DNA from: SAR202 cluster bacterium Io17-Chloro-G6 | Lineage (GTDB): Bacteria > Chloroflexota > Dehalococcoidia > UBA3495 | DNA: 64,000 bases | Reading direction: 5' to 3' | NCBI GenBank assembly: GCA_002816585.1 | Contig: MUCT01000005.1 | Coordinates: forward strand, 7,910 to 71,909 | Translations under genes and position numbers: made by a program | Notes under the pieces: generated by a model | Databases searched by the model: none | What the model was told of the DNA's origin: nothing | The model's input: the letters and a program-made list of their open reading frames with translations, nothing else | Part shown: positions 15,787-24,076 of the stretch, in pieces | Layout of the letters: each line of letters starts with the position of its first letter | How positions within the stretch are numbered: the first letter of the stretch is position 1

Positions 15787-17952
15787 TTAGGCGACGGGTT
15801 CACCCTGCAATTGCCGTTGCCGCATTTCCATGCGGACAACGGCCAGTTCTTCCCAGGTGTAGTCGTCCCCCAGGATGTCACGCACGGGAGTTAGGCGCGC
15901 TTCGCCCATCTTCTGGAAAGCCTCTTCTATCTTGCGGCGTTTGGCGTCGGAGGGCATTAGGTGGTCCAGGTCGATCTGGCCGCCCTCTCGGACGAAACGC
16001 TCTAAATGGCTGCGTATCGTTGTCTCGGTGATTCCCCGCTGTTCGGCCACTTCCGCCAGGGAGAGACCTTGGGCCACCAGGTCCTTAGTCTCCCGGATGC
16101 TCATGCTGATTCCGCGGACCCGCTTCTTCGGCGCCGTTACCGGGACCCTATGGATGTTGCCGGCGCGGCTGTTGACCCACAAATAGTCCTCGATCACCTT
16201 CAAGAACGGCCCACCGAACTCTCTCAGTTTGACGTCTCCAACGCCGGATATCTTGGAGAACTCAACCTGGTTGCGGGGCATATGGAAAGCCATCTGCTGG
16301 AGGGCCTTGTTGCCGAAGATAACGTAGGCAGGCACCTCCCGTTCCGTGGCGATCCGTAGGCGCAGTGCCGCCAGTTCGTCAAACAACTTGGTGTCGTATG
16401 CCTGATCCCGGTTCGAGGCCGTCTGGTGAACAGCGGCGGTCTGCTTGGGGCGAGTCAGTGTGAGTCGCTCCCGGTTCTTCAAGAATTTTCTGCCCCGAGG
16501 AGAAACTGCGAGCGTTGGATAGCCGGTCCCCCGTTGGGACAGTAGCCCTTCGGTGACCAGAGAACGAACCATCTCTTTCAGTTCGTCAGAGTCAACGTCC
16601 CGGGCGAGGCCGAAGACGGATAGTTCGTGGTGTCCTCTGGTCCGGACGGCCTTGTTGGCCGCTCCTCGAAGGACGTCCACCAAATGATTGACACCAAAGC
16701 GTTCGCCCGTGCGGATGGCTGTGGATAGGACTTTCTGGGCGATCTCGGTGGCGTCGAATTCCTCCCTTGGCAACAGGCACATGTCGCACCCGCCGCAGTT
16801 GGTCTTGGGCCAGGCCTCGCCCAGGTACTCCATCAGGTAGGCGCGGCGGCAGGTCCGTAGGTCGCATAGCGCTAATATCTGGTCCAGCTTGGTGTGGGCC
16901 TTGTCCCGTTCATAGTCGTCCTCTATCTGACTGATGAAGTATTCCTGCTTGGAGCGGTCGCCATAGGAATAAAAAAGCACGCAGTCGCTGGGCAGCCCGT
17001 CCCTCCCCGCGCGGCCAGTTTCTTGGTAATAGCCCTCAACAGTCTTAGGCAGATCGTAGTGCACCACCAGGCGCACATCAGGTTTGTCGATGCCCATGCC
17101 GAACGCAATGGTGGCCACCACAATCTGAACTTGATCGCGGATGAACTTCTCCTGGGTCTCCCGGCGCACACCCCTTTCCAGACCCGCGTGGTAGGGCAGG
17201 GCGCTGTAGCCCCGCTCCGACAGCTCCAGAGCCGTCTCCTCGGTGGCCTTCCGGGAGAATCGGTAGATGATGGCCGACTGGCCCTGATGCTTCTCGAGCA
17301 GGTGCAGTAACGAGCTGAGGGGGTCGGTCTTGGGTTGGATAGTGTAGGTCAGGTTGGGCCGGTTGAAACTGGAGATGAATATCTCGGGCTTGTGGAGACC
17401 CAACTGGGTGACGATGTCGTCCCGGACCTGCTCGGTGGCGGTGGCGGTGAGGGCGATGACCGGCACTCCGGGGAATTGCTGCCGCAGGGCTTTGAGGTTG
17501 CGGTAATCTGGGCGGAAATCGTGCCCCCACTCGGAGATGCAGTGAGCCTCGTCGATGGCGATCAGGCTGACTTCCAAGGAATTAAGGAACTGCTGGAAGG
17601 CGGGGAGGGCCAGGCGCTCCGGAGCGACGTAGAGGATCTTGAGTTTGCCCTGCTGGGCTTGCTCCTGGACTCGGGAGATTTCCTGGGCCGGAAGGGTGCT
17701 GTTCAACATCCCGGCGGGGACGCCATTGGCTCTGAGGCCGTCAACCTGATCTTTCATCAATGCGATGAGGGGAGAAACCACCAGGGTGATGCCCTCGAAA
17801 CCCAGGGCCGGCAGTTGGTAGCACAATGACTTGCCGCCGCCGGTGGGCATCAACACCAAGGTATCGCGCTTGGCGAGCACCTTGCCGATGATCTCTTCTT
17901 GGAGGGGCAGGAAACGGTCGAAACCGAAATAGGCTTTCAGTTGGTCGAGCAC
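15787..17952 (-). CDS. recQ: ATP-dependent DNA helicase RecQ
   Basis: A 721-residue superfamily 2 helicase acting 3'-5' in DNA repair. Walker A is MPTGGGKS near residue 36, the DEAH box is IAIDEAHCISEWGHDFRPDY near residue 130, and motif VI is QETGRAGRDG near residue 310. The RecQ zinc site supplies cysteines in CDLRTCRR and CGGCDMC. A winged-helix RQC region and an HRDC domain (LFDELAALRLRIA) follow. The last 110 residues form a helicase helix-turn-helix domain (LSLAEVAEQRGITETTIRSH). The start is a GTG. The gene overlaps nothing and has no repair partner nearby. Confidence 0.95.
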   Translation of the reverse strand: MLDQLKAYFGFDRFLPLQEEIIGKVLAKRDTLVLMPTGGGKSLCYQLPALGFEGITLVVSPLIALMKDQVDGLRANGVPAGMLNSTLPAQEISRVQEQAQQGKLKILYVAPERLALPAFQQFLNSLEVSLIAIDEAHCISEWGHDFRPDYRNLKALRQQFPGVPVIALTATATEQVRDDIVTQLGLHKPEIFISSFNRPNLTYTIQPKTDPLSSLLHLLEKHQGQSAIIYRFSRKATEETALELSERGYSALPYHAGLERGVRRETQEKFIRDQVQIVVATIAFGMGIDKPDVRLVVHYDLPKTVEGYYQETGRAGRDGLPSDCVLFYSYGDRSKQEYFISQIEDDYERDKAHTKLDQILALCDLRTCRRAYLMEYLGEAWPKTNCGGCDMCLLPREEFDATEIAQKVLSTAIRTGERFGVNHLVDVLRGAANKAVRTRGHHELSVFGLARDVDSDELKEMVRSLVTEGLLSQRGTGYPTLAVSPRGRKFLKNRERLTLTRPKQTAAVHQTASNRDQAYDTKLFDELAALRLRIATEREVPAYVIFGNKALQQMAFHMPRNQVEFSKISGVGDVKLREFGGPFLKVIEDYLWVNSRAGNIHRVPVTAPKKRVRGISMSIRETKDLVAQGLSLAEVAEQRGITETTIRSHLERFVREGGQIDLDHLMPSDAKRRKIEEAFQKMGEARLTPVRDILGDDYTWEELAVVRMEMRQRQLQGEPVA

Positions 17953-18022
17953 GGCCCCATGCTAGCCAGGACTACCCAAGGCTTCAAGGCTATTTTGTCA
18001 GTGTTTTGGGCGAATGTTTTGG

Positions 18023-18787
18023 CTAACGGCCTTGCCACACGGGAGCGCGCTTCTCGGCAAAAGCCCGGACACCTTCCTTGGCGTCCTCAGTTTCGAGCAC
18101 CTCGTTGCGCTTGTTCTGGGCGTAGGCCACGCGTTCTTCCAAGCCCATCTCCGAGCCCTTGACGGCGGCTTCCTTGATTGCGGCGATGGAAAGGGGAGCG
18201 TTGGAGGTGATCTTCAGGGCGATCTCCTCCGCCTTGGGAAGAACCTCTTCTGGCTCGACCACGTAGTTGACCAACATCAGTTCCAAGGCCTTGTTAGCGT
18301 CCACGAAATCACCGGTGAACAAGAACTCGAAGGCGATGTTCCTGGGCACCACCTGGGACAAAAGCGCCGGACCGCTGACCGAGGATATGCCCCGTTTGGC
18401 TTGAGGCCAACCGAACTCTGCCTTGGATGACGCGATGCGGATGTCGCTGCCCAGGGCGATGCCGCAACCCTGGGCCAAGCAGATGCCATTGATGGCGGAG
18501 ATAATAGGCTTCCAGATGTTGGACTGGACCACGTACAGGTCGCCGGTACTTGGACCCTCATTGGCCCCACCAGCGGCCATTGCCACTAAGTCGTGTCCGG
18601 TGGAGAAGGCTCGTCCCGCGCCGGTGACGATGGCGCAACGAACTTCAGGGTTGTTTTTGACGTCCTGGAATGAATCCCAGAGTAGTTGACGCATGGGCGG
18701 GTCGATGGCGTTCAACTTCTCTGGCCGGTTCAATGTGATGTAGGCGATGCCGTCTTTTATCTCGTAAATGACTTCTTTCTCTGGCAA
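18023..18787 (-). CDS. Enoyl-CoA hydratase/isomerase family protein
   Basis: A 254-residue crotonase. The first oxyanion region is GRAFSTGHDLVAM and the second is INGICLAQGCGIALG. The first catalytic Glu position reads WPQAKRG (Gln), while the second is kept in AFEFLFTGD. The frame is open to an ATG at 18856, but the extra 23 residues are not family-like. I favour the TTG at 18787, because GGAGG lies 7 nt upstream and the resulting length is typical. It follows the class III CoA-transferase pair at 18923-21473 on the same strand and may process their product. Substrate unknown. Confidence 0.85.
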   Translation of the reverse strand: MPEKEVIYEIKDGIAYITLNRPEKLNAIDPPMRQLLWDSFQDVKNNPEVRCAIVTGAGRAFSTGHDLVAMAAGGANEGPSTGDLYVVQSNIWKPIISAINGICLAQGCGIALGSDIRIASSKAEFGWPQAKRGISSVSGPALLSQVVPRNIAFEFLFTGDFVDANKALELMLVNYVVEPEEVLPKAEEIALKITSNAPLSIAAIKEAAVKGSEMGLEERVAYAQNKRNEVLETEDAKEGVRAFAEKRAPVWQGR

Positions 18788-18848
18788 TTCATTGCCTCCA
18801 ATTGTTGGGTACTCTGGTGCTGGATTATTGGACTTTTCAGGGGCGTCG

Positions 18849-18887
18849 GCCCCCATCCTAACCTTCCCCCGGCGCGGAGGAAGGGAT
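18849..18887. repeat. C-rich/G-rich intergenic palindrome
   Basis: A CCCCATCCTAACCTTCCCCC arm is followed by GGAGGAAGGG. A related, longer element occurs at 43320-43396. It lies between the hydratase and CoA-transferase genes. Confidence 0.45.
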
Positions 18888-18922
18888 TAATTTGGCTTGG
18901 CTCTCCCCTGTTGGGCAGCAAA

Positions 18923-20206
18923 CTAGATTATTCGCGAGCCGGTGGGCTTAGTGCCGATGGTCCCGGTCTGTTCCAGTTGGTCGATCTCGATGCCAGTCAG
19001 ACCCAATAGCTCACCGTAGACCTCCCGGTTGTGCTGCCCCAAGGTCGGGGACGGCCAGCGGACCTGTCCGGGGGTGCCCGACATCTTCCAGGGAATCCCC
19101 GGGTACTGCTTGGGGCCCACCTGAGGGTGGTCGACGGTGACGAAGGTGCCCCGGTCTTTGTAATGAGGGTCGGCCAAAAGGTCGGGGCCGCGCAATACCG
19201 GCGAGGCTGGCACTCCCGCAATTTGAAGCTTCCGGACAATGTCGTAGGCCTCTTGGCCCAGGGTCCATTCCGAGATGATCCGGTCCAGTTCGTCGTGGTT
19301 CTTCTGGCGTTGGGCAGCGGTGGCGAACCGGGGGTCGCCCGCCAGTCCAGGAGTTTCCATCGCCTTTGTGAGGTTGAGCCACTGTTCGTCGTTGGTGGCG
19401 GCGATGGTCACCCAACGGTCCTCGCCGGCGCACGGATAGCAGTTGGCTGGCGCGTACCAGCTGGACCGGTTGCCCTGGCGTTCGGGCTCCCGTCCGGTCA
19501 TCTGGTAGGCCAGGACTTCGGGACCCATCAGGGCCACTGAGGACTCCTGCTGGGAGACGTCGATGAACATGCCCTTGCCGGTCCGCCGGCGGTGTCGCAG
19601 CGCGGCCATCAGCACTCCGGCGGCGTGCGAGCCGGTGATGGGGTCGCCGTGGTTGATGCCCGACTTCATCGGCCCCTCGCCCCGGTAACCAGTCAGGTGG
19701 GCCATGCCCGAGAGTTGCTCTTGCCCGATGCCGTAGCCCAAGTAGCCCTTCCAGGGACCGGTGTTGCCGAAGGCAGGCATCGAGACGTAGATCAGGTCGG
19801 GCCGGTGTTTCCGCAGTTCCTCGTAGGTATAGCCGAGCCTCTCCAGGCTTCCCTGCCGGAAATTCTCGATCAACGCGTCGCTGATGGACACCAGGCGCTC
19901 GAAGACCTTTCTACCTTCATCCTTGGTCAATTCCAACGTAACGCCGTACTTGGACATATGAAGACAGTTGAACCAGCCGTTTCGGTTCCAGGGCTCGTCG
20001 CCGGGTTCGCCATCGGGATAGGCCGCGATGCCTCTGGCCGGGCTCACCGGGCCACGGTGGGAGTCGTAGACGCTTAGCGATTCCATCTTGATGATCTCGG
20101 CGCCCATGTCGGCGAACAATTTGGTGCAATAAGGCCCAGCCCAGATGCGGGAAAGGTCGAGCACCCGGTAATTCTTAAGGGGCAGTCTTTCCGGCGTCTT
20201 CTCCAT
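18923..20206 (-). CDS. Class III (CaiB/BaiF) CoA-transferase, Asp-bearing member of pair 1
   Basis: A 427-residue class III CoA-transferase. The N-terminal YRVLDLSRIWAGPYCTKLFADMGAEIIKMES is the conserved CoA-binding region (shown in part). The catalytic aspartate aligned with Asp169 of formyl-CoA transferase is present in HGDPITG, followed by AALRHRRRTGKG. An open frame upstream to 20353 runs into the neighbouring gene, so I start at the ATG at 20206. That ATG follows the stop of 20211-21473 by only 4 nt and has no ribosome binding site of its own, which points to translational coupling. The two proteins probably form a heteromer. The acid substrate is unknown. Confidence 0.9.
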   Translation of the reverse strand: MEKTPERLPLKNYRVLDLSRIWAGPYCTKLFADMGAEIIKMESLSVYDSHRGPVSPARGIAAYPDGEPGDEPWNRNGWFNCLHMSKYGVTLELTKDEGRKVFERLVSISDALIENFRQGSLERLGYTYEELRKHRPDLIYVSMPAFGNTGPWKGYLGYGIGQEQLSGMAHLTGYRGEGPMKSGINHGDPITGSHAAGVLMAALRHRRRTGKGMFIDVSQQESSVALMGPEVLAYQMTGREPERQGNRSSWYAPANCYPCAGEDRWVTIAATNDEQWLNLTKAMETPGLAGDPRFATAAQRQKNHDELDRIISEWTLGQEAYDIVRKLQIAGVPASPVLRGPDLLADPHYKDRGTFVTVDHPQVGPKQYPGIPWKMSGTPGQVRWPSPTLGQHNREVYGELLGLTGIEIDQLEQTGTIGTKPTGSRII

Positions 20207-20210
20207 GGGG

Positions 20211-21473
20211 CTAGACCGTTCCGTTCTGGGCAAGCACGCCTTGCTTCGCCAGCTCCGAGACCTGTTCTTCAGAGTAACCAAGCCATGAATCGAGGACTTG
20301 ATACGTTTGCTCTCCCAGAAGTGGCGCGCGCTGGAAAACCCAGGCATGGACACTCTCCTCGGGCATGATGGGCGCGCCGGGGTAGCTGAGCCTTCCGGCC
20401 ACGGGATGGTCCAACTCCACGAAGTAATCCCGCTCCAAGAGCTGCTCCATCTCTATGATGTCCTTCATAGTGGCGACGAAGCTGAACCCCAACCCGCTCT
20501 CCTGCCCGGCCTTAAAAATATCCACTTTGTTGTTGGACACAAGCCACGGCAGCATGTAGGCGTCCACCTCGTCGGCGTGCTCCTGCCGCCCGGCGCGGGA
20601 GGTGAACCGAGGGTCGGCCAACTCTTCGCGCTCCATGATCTTGGCCACCTGGGGCCACTGGGTGTCGGGCCCGGCGATGATGCCCACATGGCCGTCCTGG
20701 CAGGGGTAGATTCCCCAGGCTGCCCGGCCGTAGCCTCGGTTGCCCACCCGGCTGTATTCCTGGCCCGAGTAGCTGTATTGCATCAGGGCGTTTTCCAGGA
20801 TATTGGTTGCGTATTCGGCGATGGACACGTCTATCTGTTGGCCCTCTCCCGTTTCCTCGGCGTACATCAAAGCGGCCATGGTGGCGGCGAAGGCGTTCTG
20901 TCCCGCGCCCAACTGGGCCAGGGGCATGCCTTCCTTTAGGGGTTCTTGTTCCGGCTCACCGGTGATATTCATCAACCCACCCAGGGCGTAGAGGTTCAAC
21001 TCGGTCGCCTTCCAGTTGCGGTACGGCCCGGTCTGGCCGTAATTGGAGATGGAAGTCACAACCAGCGCTGGATTCGCTTTTCGCAGTTCTTGATAGCCCA
21101 GACCCAACCGCTCAAGGGTTCCCGGAGCGAAGTTCTCCACCAGAATGTCGGCCTTGGCCGCAAGCTCCAGAGCGATTTTCAACCCTCCGTCAGACTTCAG
21201 GTCCAAAGCCAAACTCTGCTTGGCCGTGTTGAGATACAGAAACCAAGCGCTATCCTCAGGAGGCTTACTTCCCCCCTTTCGCAAAGGGGGGCCAGGGGGG
21301 ATTTCAGCCCCGCCCGAAACAAACGGACCGAGCCACCGCGCGCCGTCCCCTCTTTGAGGATGTTCAATCTTGATTACGTCCGCGCCCAATCCGGCCAACA
21401 GCTTGGTGCAATAGGGTCCAGCGATATAGTGGGTCAGGTCCAGCACCTTAACCCCGTCCAACAGTCCCGGCAT
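20211..21473 (-). CDS. Class III (CaiB/BaiF) CoA-transferase, Gln variant of pair 1, with in-frame repeat
   Basis: A 420-residue class III CoA-transferase with the N-terminal LDLTHYIAGPYCTKLLAG. At the catalytic Asp position it reads PLAQLGAGQ, with Gln in place of Asp, followed by the normal AALMYAEETGEG. It is likely non-catalytic or altered, and coupled to the Asp-bearing protein at 18923-20206. Residues around 60-76 (GAEIPPGPPLRKGGSKPPE) are encoded by an intergenic-type palindrome at 21271-21306. The paralog at 41588-42787 lacks this segment. The ATG at 21473 has GGAG upstream. Family certain; the in-frame insertion does not break the frame. Confidence 0.9.
   Translation of the reverse strand: MPGLLDGVKVLDLTHYIAGPYCTKLLAGLGADVIKIEHPQRGDGARWLGPFVSGGAEIPPGPPLRKGGSKPPEDSAWFLYLNTAKQSLALDLKSDGGLKIALELAAKADILVENFAPGTLERLGLGYQELRKANPALVVTSISNYGQTGPYRNWKATELNLYALGGLMNITGEPEQEPLKEGMPLAQLGAGQNAFAATMAALMYAEETGEGQQIDVSIAEYATNILENALMQYSYSGQEYSRVGNRGYGRAAWGIYPCQDGHVGIIAGPDTQWPQVAKIMEREELADPRFTSRAGRQEHADEVDAYMLPWLVSNNKVDIFKAGQESGLGFSFVATMKDIIEMEQLLERDYFVELDHPVAGRLSYPGAPIMPEESVHAWVFQRAPLLGEQTYQVLDSWLGYSEEQVSELAKQGVLAQNGTV
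21271..21306. repeat. CCCCCCTTTCGCAAAGGGGGG palindrome inside a coding region
   Basis: Six C, TTTCGCAAA and six or more G, followed by GGGGGGATTTCAG. This is the same family as the intergenic elements at 22761-22837, 24822-24855 and 25874-25974, but here it sits in frame within the CoA-transferase gene 20211-21473. Confidence 0.85.
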
Positions 21474-21647
21474 CTATTGGTCTCCAAAAATATTGGCTGC
21501 CTCTCCAGCCGCTGGAATTGTTGCACCGGCAGTTGGGAAATGCAACCGCGCCTGTGTCTACACTCCGTTTATGGTATTCTTCTGCCCATTAACCTGAATC
21601 TGCAATCTCGTAATGAGCGGCCCAAATGGCCGCTGGAGAAAACATTA

Positions 21648-22760
21648 ATGGAACGTCCCATTTTCCAGCCGGTGGGCACCCCGGTCGAAGAACTGGACAC
21701 CCCGGCATTGGTGGTCGACCTGGATGTTATGGACCGCAACATCCAGACTTTCCAGGGCTATTTCAAGGACTCCGAGGCCAAGGCCCGGCCCGTCGTAACC
21801 AGTCATCTTTGTCCCCAGATTGCGCGGAAGCAACTGGACACCGGCGGCACCGTGGGCGGCATCGCCGTGACCACTCTGGGCGAGGCCGAAGTCTTCGCCA
21901 ACGCCGGTTTTTCCGACATTCTACTCGCCAATCAGGTCGTAACCGTTGCCAAGATCAGAAGGCTCTGCGCCCTGGCTGGCCAGACCAGCATCGGGATCGC
22001 GGTGGACAGCTCAGATAACGCCAGGCAGCTCTCCCAAGGCGCCGTCGAAGCCGGTGTCGAGTTGCGGGTGCTAGTCGAGATCGAAGCCGGCATGGGCCGC
22101 TGCGGCGTATCTCCCGGCATCGAGACCGTGGCGTTGGCGCAAAGGGTCAGCGGGCTCCCCGGACTCAAGTTTGAAGGCATCATGGGCTCAGTGCCCGGCC
22201 CCAAGGGTGACGACGCCCCTTCCCAACATGAATCAAAGACCCGCGACAATCTGCAGATAGTCTTGGACAATGCGGAAGCCATCGAACAGGCCGGTATTAC
22301 TGTGGCGGTTGTCAGCGTCGGCGGGACCCACTGCTACGCTCAGGCCCTTCAGATGCCAGGGGTGACCGAAGTCCGGGCCGGGCGCTATCCGTTGATGGAC
22401 CACCGCCTCAGGTCATTCCTGCCCGAGCTGGCCCCGGCGGCTAGGGTGCTGGCGTCAGTGATCAGCCATCCCACTGACGGGATGGCGGTGTTGGACGCGG
22501 GTCACAAAGCCACGGCGCCGGACCAAGGCAGGCCCATCTTGGAAGGCATCGACGGCGCCGCAGCCACCAGGTTCAGCGCCGAGCACGGGATTGTGGAACT
22601 GGAGGGTGACGCCCAAAGCAAGCTTGACCCAGGAGACAAGGCCTGGCTGGTGCCCTACGAACTGGGCGCCTGCGTGAACCAATACGACTACTTTCGAGCG
22701 GCCAAAGGCGGCAAACTCGAGGGGTTCTGGCCCATCTCCGCCCGGGGTCGCCTGGCTTAA
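21648..22760 (+). CDS. D-threonine-aldolase-like fold-III PLP protein lacking the PLP lysine
   Basis: A 370-residue member of the alanine racemase-like/D-threonine aldolase family. The opening ELDTPALVVDLDVMDRNI and the barrel segment ARKQLDTGGTVGGIAVTTLGEAEV are typical. At the PLP site, where relatives have RPHxKTHK, this protein has RPVVTSHL, so the Schiff-base lysine is Thr. The C-terminal metal region also departs from the family (PYELGACVN). It is therefore probably not a normal PLP enzyme. The ATG at 21648 has GGAG 9 nt upstream; the longer open frame from 20946 overlaps the CoA-transferase and is rejected. A canonical paralog follows at 22864. Confidence 0.82.
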   Translation: MERPIFQPVGTPVEELDTPALVVDLDVMDRNIQTFQGYFKDSEAKARPVVTSHLCPQIARKQLDTGGTVGGIAVTTLGEAEVFANAGFSDILLANQVVTVAKIRRLCALAGQTSIGIAVDSSDNARQLSQGAVEAGVELRVLVEIEAGMGRCGVSPGIETVALAQRVSGLPGLKFEGIMGSVPGPKGDDAPSQHESKTRDNLQIVLDNAEAIEQAGITVAVVSVGGTHCYAQALQMPGVTEVRAGRYPLMDHRLRSFLPELAPAARVLASVISHPTDGMAVLDAGHKATAPDQGRPILEGIDGAAATRFSAEHGIVELEGDAQSKLDPGDKAWLVPYELGACVNQYDYFRAAKGGKLEGFWPISARGRLA

Positions 22761-22837
22761 ATCCCCCCAACTCCCCTTTACAAAAAGGGGGGCTTCCCAG
22801 TTTCCCTCTTTCGCAAAGGGGGACTAAGGGGGATTTC
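22761..22837. repeat. C6/G6-type palindromic repeats, two copies
   Basis: Two elements in tandem: a CCCCTTTACAAAAAGGGGGG palindrome and a CCCTCTTTCGCAAAGGGGG palindrome, flanked by ATCCCCCC and GGGGGATTTCCGC. They fill the gap between the two D-threonine-aldolase-like genes. Confidence 0.75.
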
Positions 22838-22863
22838 CGCTTACCGCAAAAGAGGAGTTTTTT

Positions 22864-23964
22864 ATGGAAGACAATTACCGGCCCCAACCTGGAACGCCCA
22901 TGGCGGAACTGGACACGCCTTGCCTGGTCATCGACATGGACGCCCTAGACCACAACATGGACGTCATCGCCAACACCTATGAAGGGCGCACCAGCAAGCT
23001 CAGGGGGCACTCCAAGAACCACAAGACACCGGCCATCGCCCACCGGCAAATACGCCGGGGCGGAACGGTGGGCGGAGTCTGCGCCGCCAAGGTCTCCGAG
23101 GCAGAAGTCATGGTCCACGGCGGCATCCCCAGCGTGTTCATAACCTCTGAGATCGTGGAGCCCATGAAGATCGACCGGCTCTGCGCTCTGGCTGACCAGG
23201 CCGAGATGATGGTGGCGTGCGAAGAGGCGGCCAACGCCCAGAACCTCTCCAAAGCGGCCCAGGCCCGAGGCGTGGAACTGGGGGTGGTTATCGAGTTGGA
23301 AACGGGTCTGCGCCGCTGCGGCGTCCGGGAGATAGACGCCGGCGTGGCCCTGGCCAAGGAGATTGCTTCGCTGCCCGGACTAAGATTCCGGGGCGTCATG
23401 AGCCATCAAGTGATTCCGGATATGCCGGACCGTGAGGACCGGGCCGTGGAAGCTAACCGGACCATCAAGGGCGTGATTGACCTGAAGGACGCCATTGAAG
23501 CGGAAGGAATTCCGATGGATATCGTCTCCACCGGAGAGACCTGGAGCTACGACGTGGCCGCGGAAATCCCCGGGGTGACCGAGATACAGGGCGGCAGTTA
23601 CCTGATGATGGAGACCCATTACAGCTACATGACCGACTTCCATTACGCCGGCAAGATACTCAGCACCATTATCAGCACGCCCCGTCCCGGAATCGCCATC
23701 GGAGACGCCGGCATCCGCGCCATCAGCAGCATTTCCGGCATGCCCACGGTATCTGACCGGCCGGGCGTGGCAGTGGAATCGATGGACAGCGACCACGCGG
23801 TATTCAAGATTGAGTCCGGCGCCAGCCTCAATGTTGGTGATCAGGTGTTTCTAATTCCCGCCCAGCAAGACGCCATGGTCAGCCGCTGGGACCGCTTCAT
23901 TGGCCTGCGAAACGGCAAGGTGGAAGTGGTTTGGGACATTCAGGCAAGAGGGTGTCACAGCTGA
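22864..23964 (+). CDS. D-threonine-aldolase-like PLP enzyme
   Basis: A 366-residue paralog of the preceding gene. It starts with the same plan (AELDTPCLVIDMDALDHNM) and keeps the PLP lysine in LRGHSKNHKTPAIA. Fold-type III enzymes of this family cleave D-3-hydroxyamino acids to an aldehyde and glycine, or dehydrate D-serine-type substrates. The C-terminal metal site is only partly kept (PAQQDAMVSRWD). AGGAG precedes the ATG. It probably shares a transcript with the lysine-less paralog upstream, across the repeats at 22761-22837, and ends at the terminator at 24008-24042. A heteromeric enzyme is possible. The substrate is not known. Confidence 0.82.
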   Translation: MEDNYRPQPGTPMAELDTPCLVIDMDALDHNMDVIANTYEGRTSKLRGHSKNHKTPAIAHRQIRRGGTVGGVCAAKVSEAEVMVHGGIPSVFITSEIVEPMKIDRLCALADQAEMMVACEEAANAQNLSKAAQARGVELGVVIELETGLRRCGVREIDAGVALAKEIASLPGLRFRGVMSHQVIPDMPDREDRAVEANRTIKGVIDLKDAIEAEGIPMDIVSTGETWSYDVAAEIPGVTEIQGGSYLMMETHYSYMTDFHYAGKILSTIISTPRPGIAIGDAGIRAISSISGMPTVSDRPGVAVESMDSDHAVFKIESGASLNVGDQVFLIPAQQDAMVSRWDRFIGLRNGKVEVVWDIQARGCHS

Positions 23965-24076
23965 GCTTTCAGCGGTCAGCCGTCAGCTTTTCGATCGGAA
24001 AAATAAAAAGGACCCGACTTCTCAAACGCAGGGTCCTTCCGTTTTCCTGATAGCTGGAATCTGTTAGCTGACGGCT
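23957..24076. repeat. TCAGC/GCTGA-type repeats flanking the terminator
   Basis: CAGCTGAGCTTTCAGCGGTCAG-like units at 23957-23990 and TAGCTGGAATCTGTTAGCTGACGG-like units at 24047-24076 (described, not exact) lie on either side of the terminator between convergent genes. Confidence 0.5.
24008..24042 (+). terminator. Intrinsic terminator between convergent genes
   Basis: AAGGACCC (24008-24015) pairs with GGGTCCTT (24031-24038), followed by CCGTTTT. The A-run on the left makes it potentially bidirectional, serving both the aldolase-like gene and the convergent NIPSNAP gene. Confidence 0.75.

Noticed and set aside
20946..21647. Upstream extension of the D-threonine-aldolase-like gene 21648-22760
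   Set aside because: It overlaps the divergent CoA-transferase in antisense and lacks family residues; the ATG at 21648 has a ribosome binding site.
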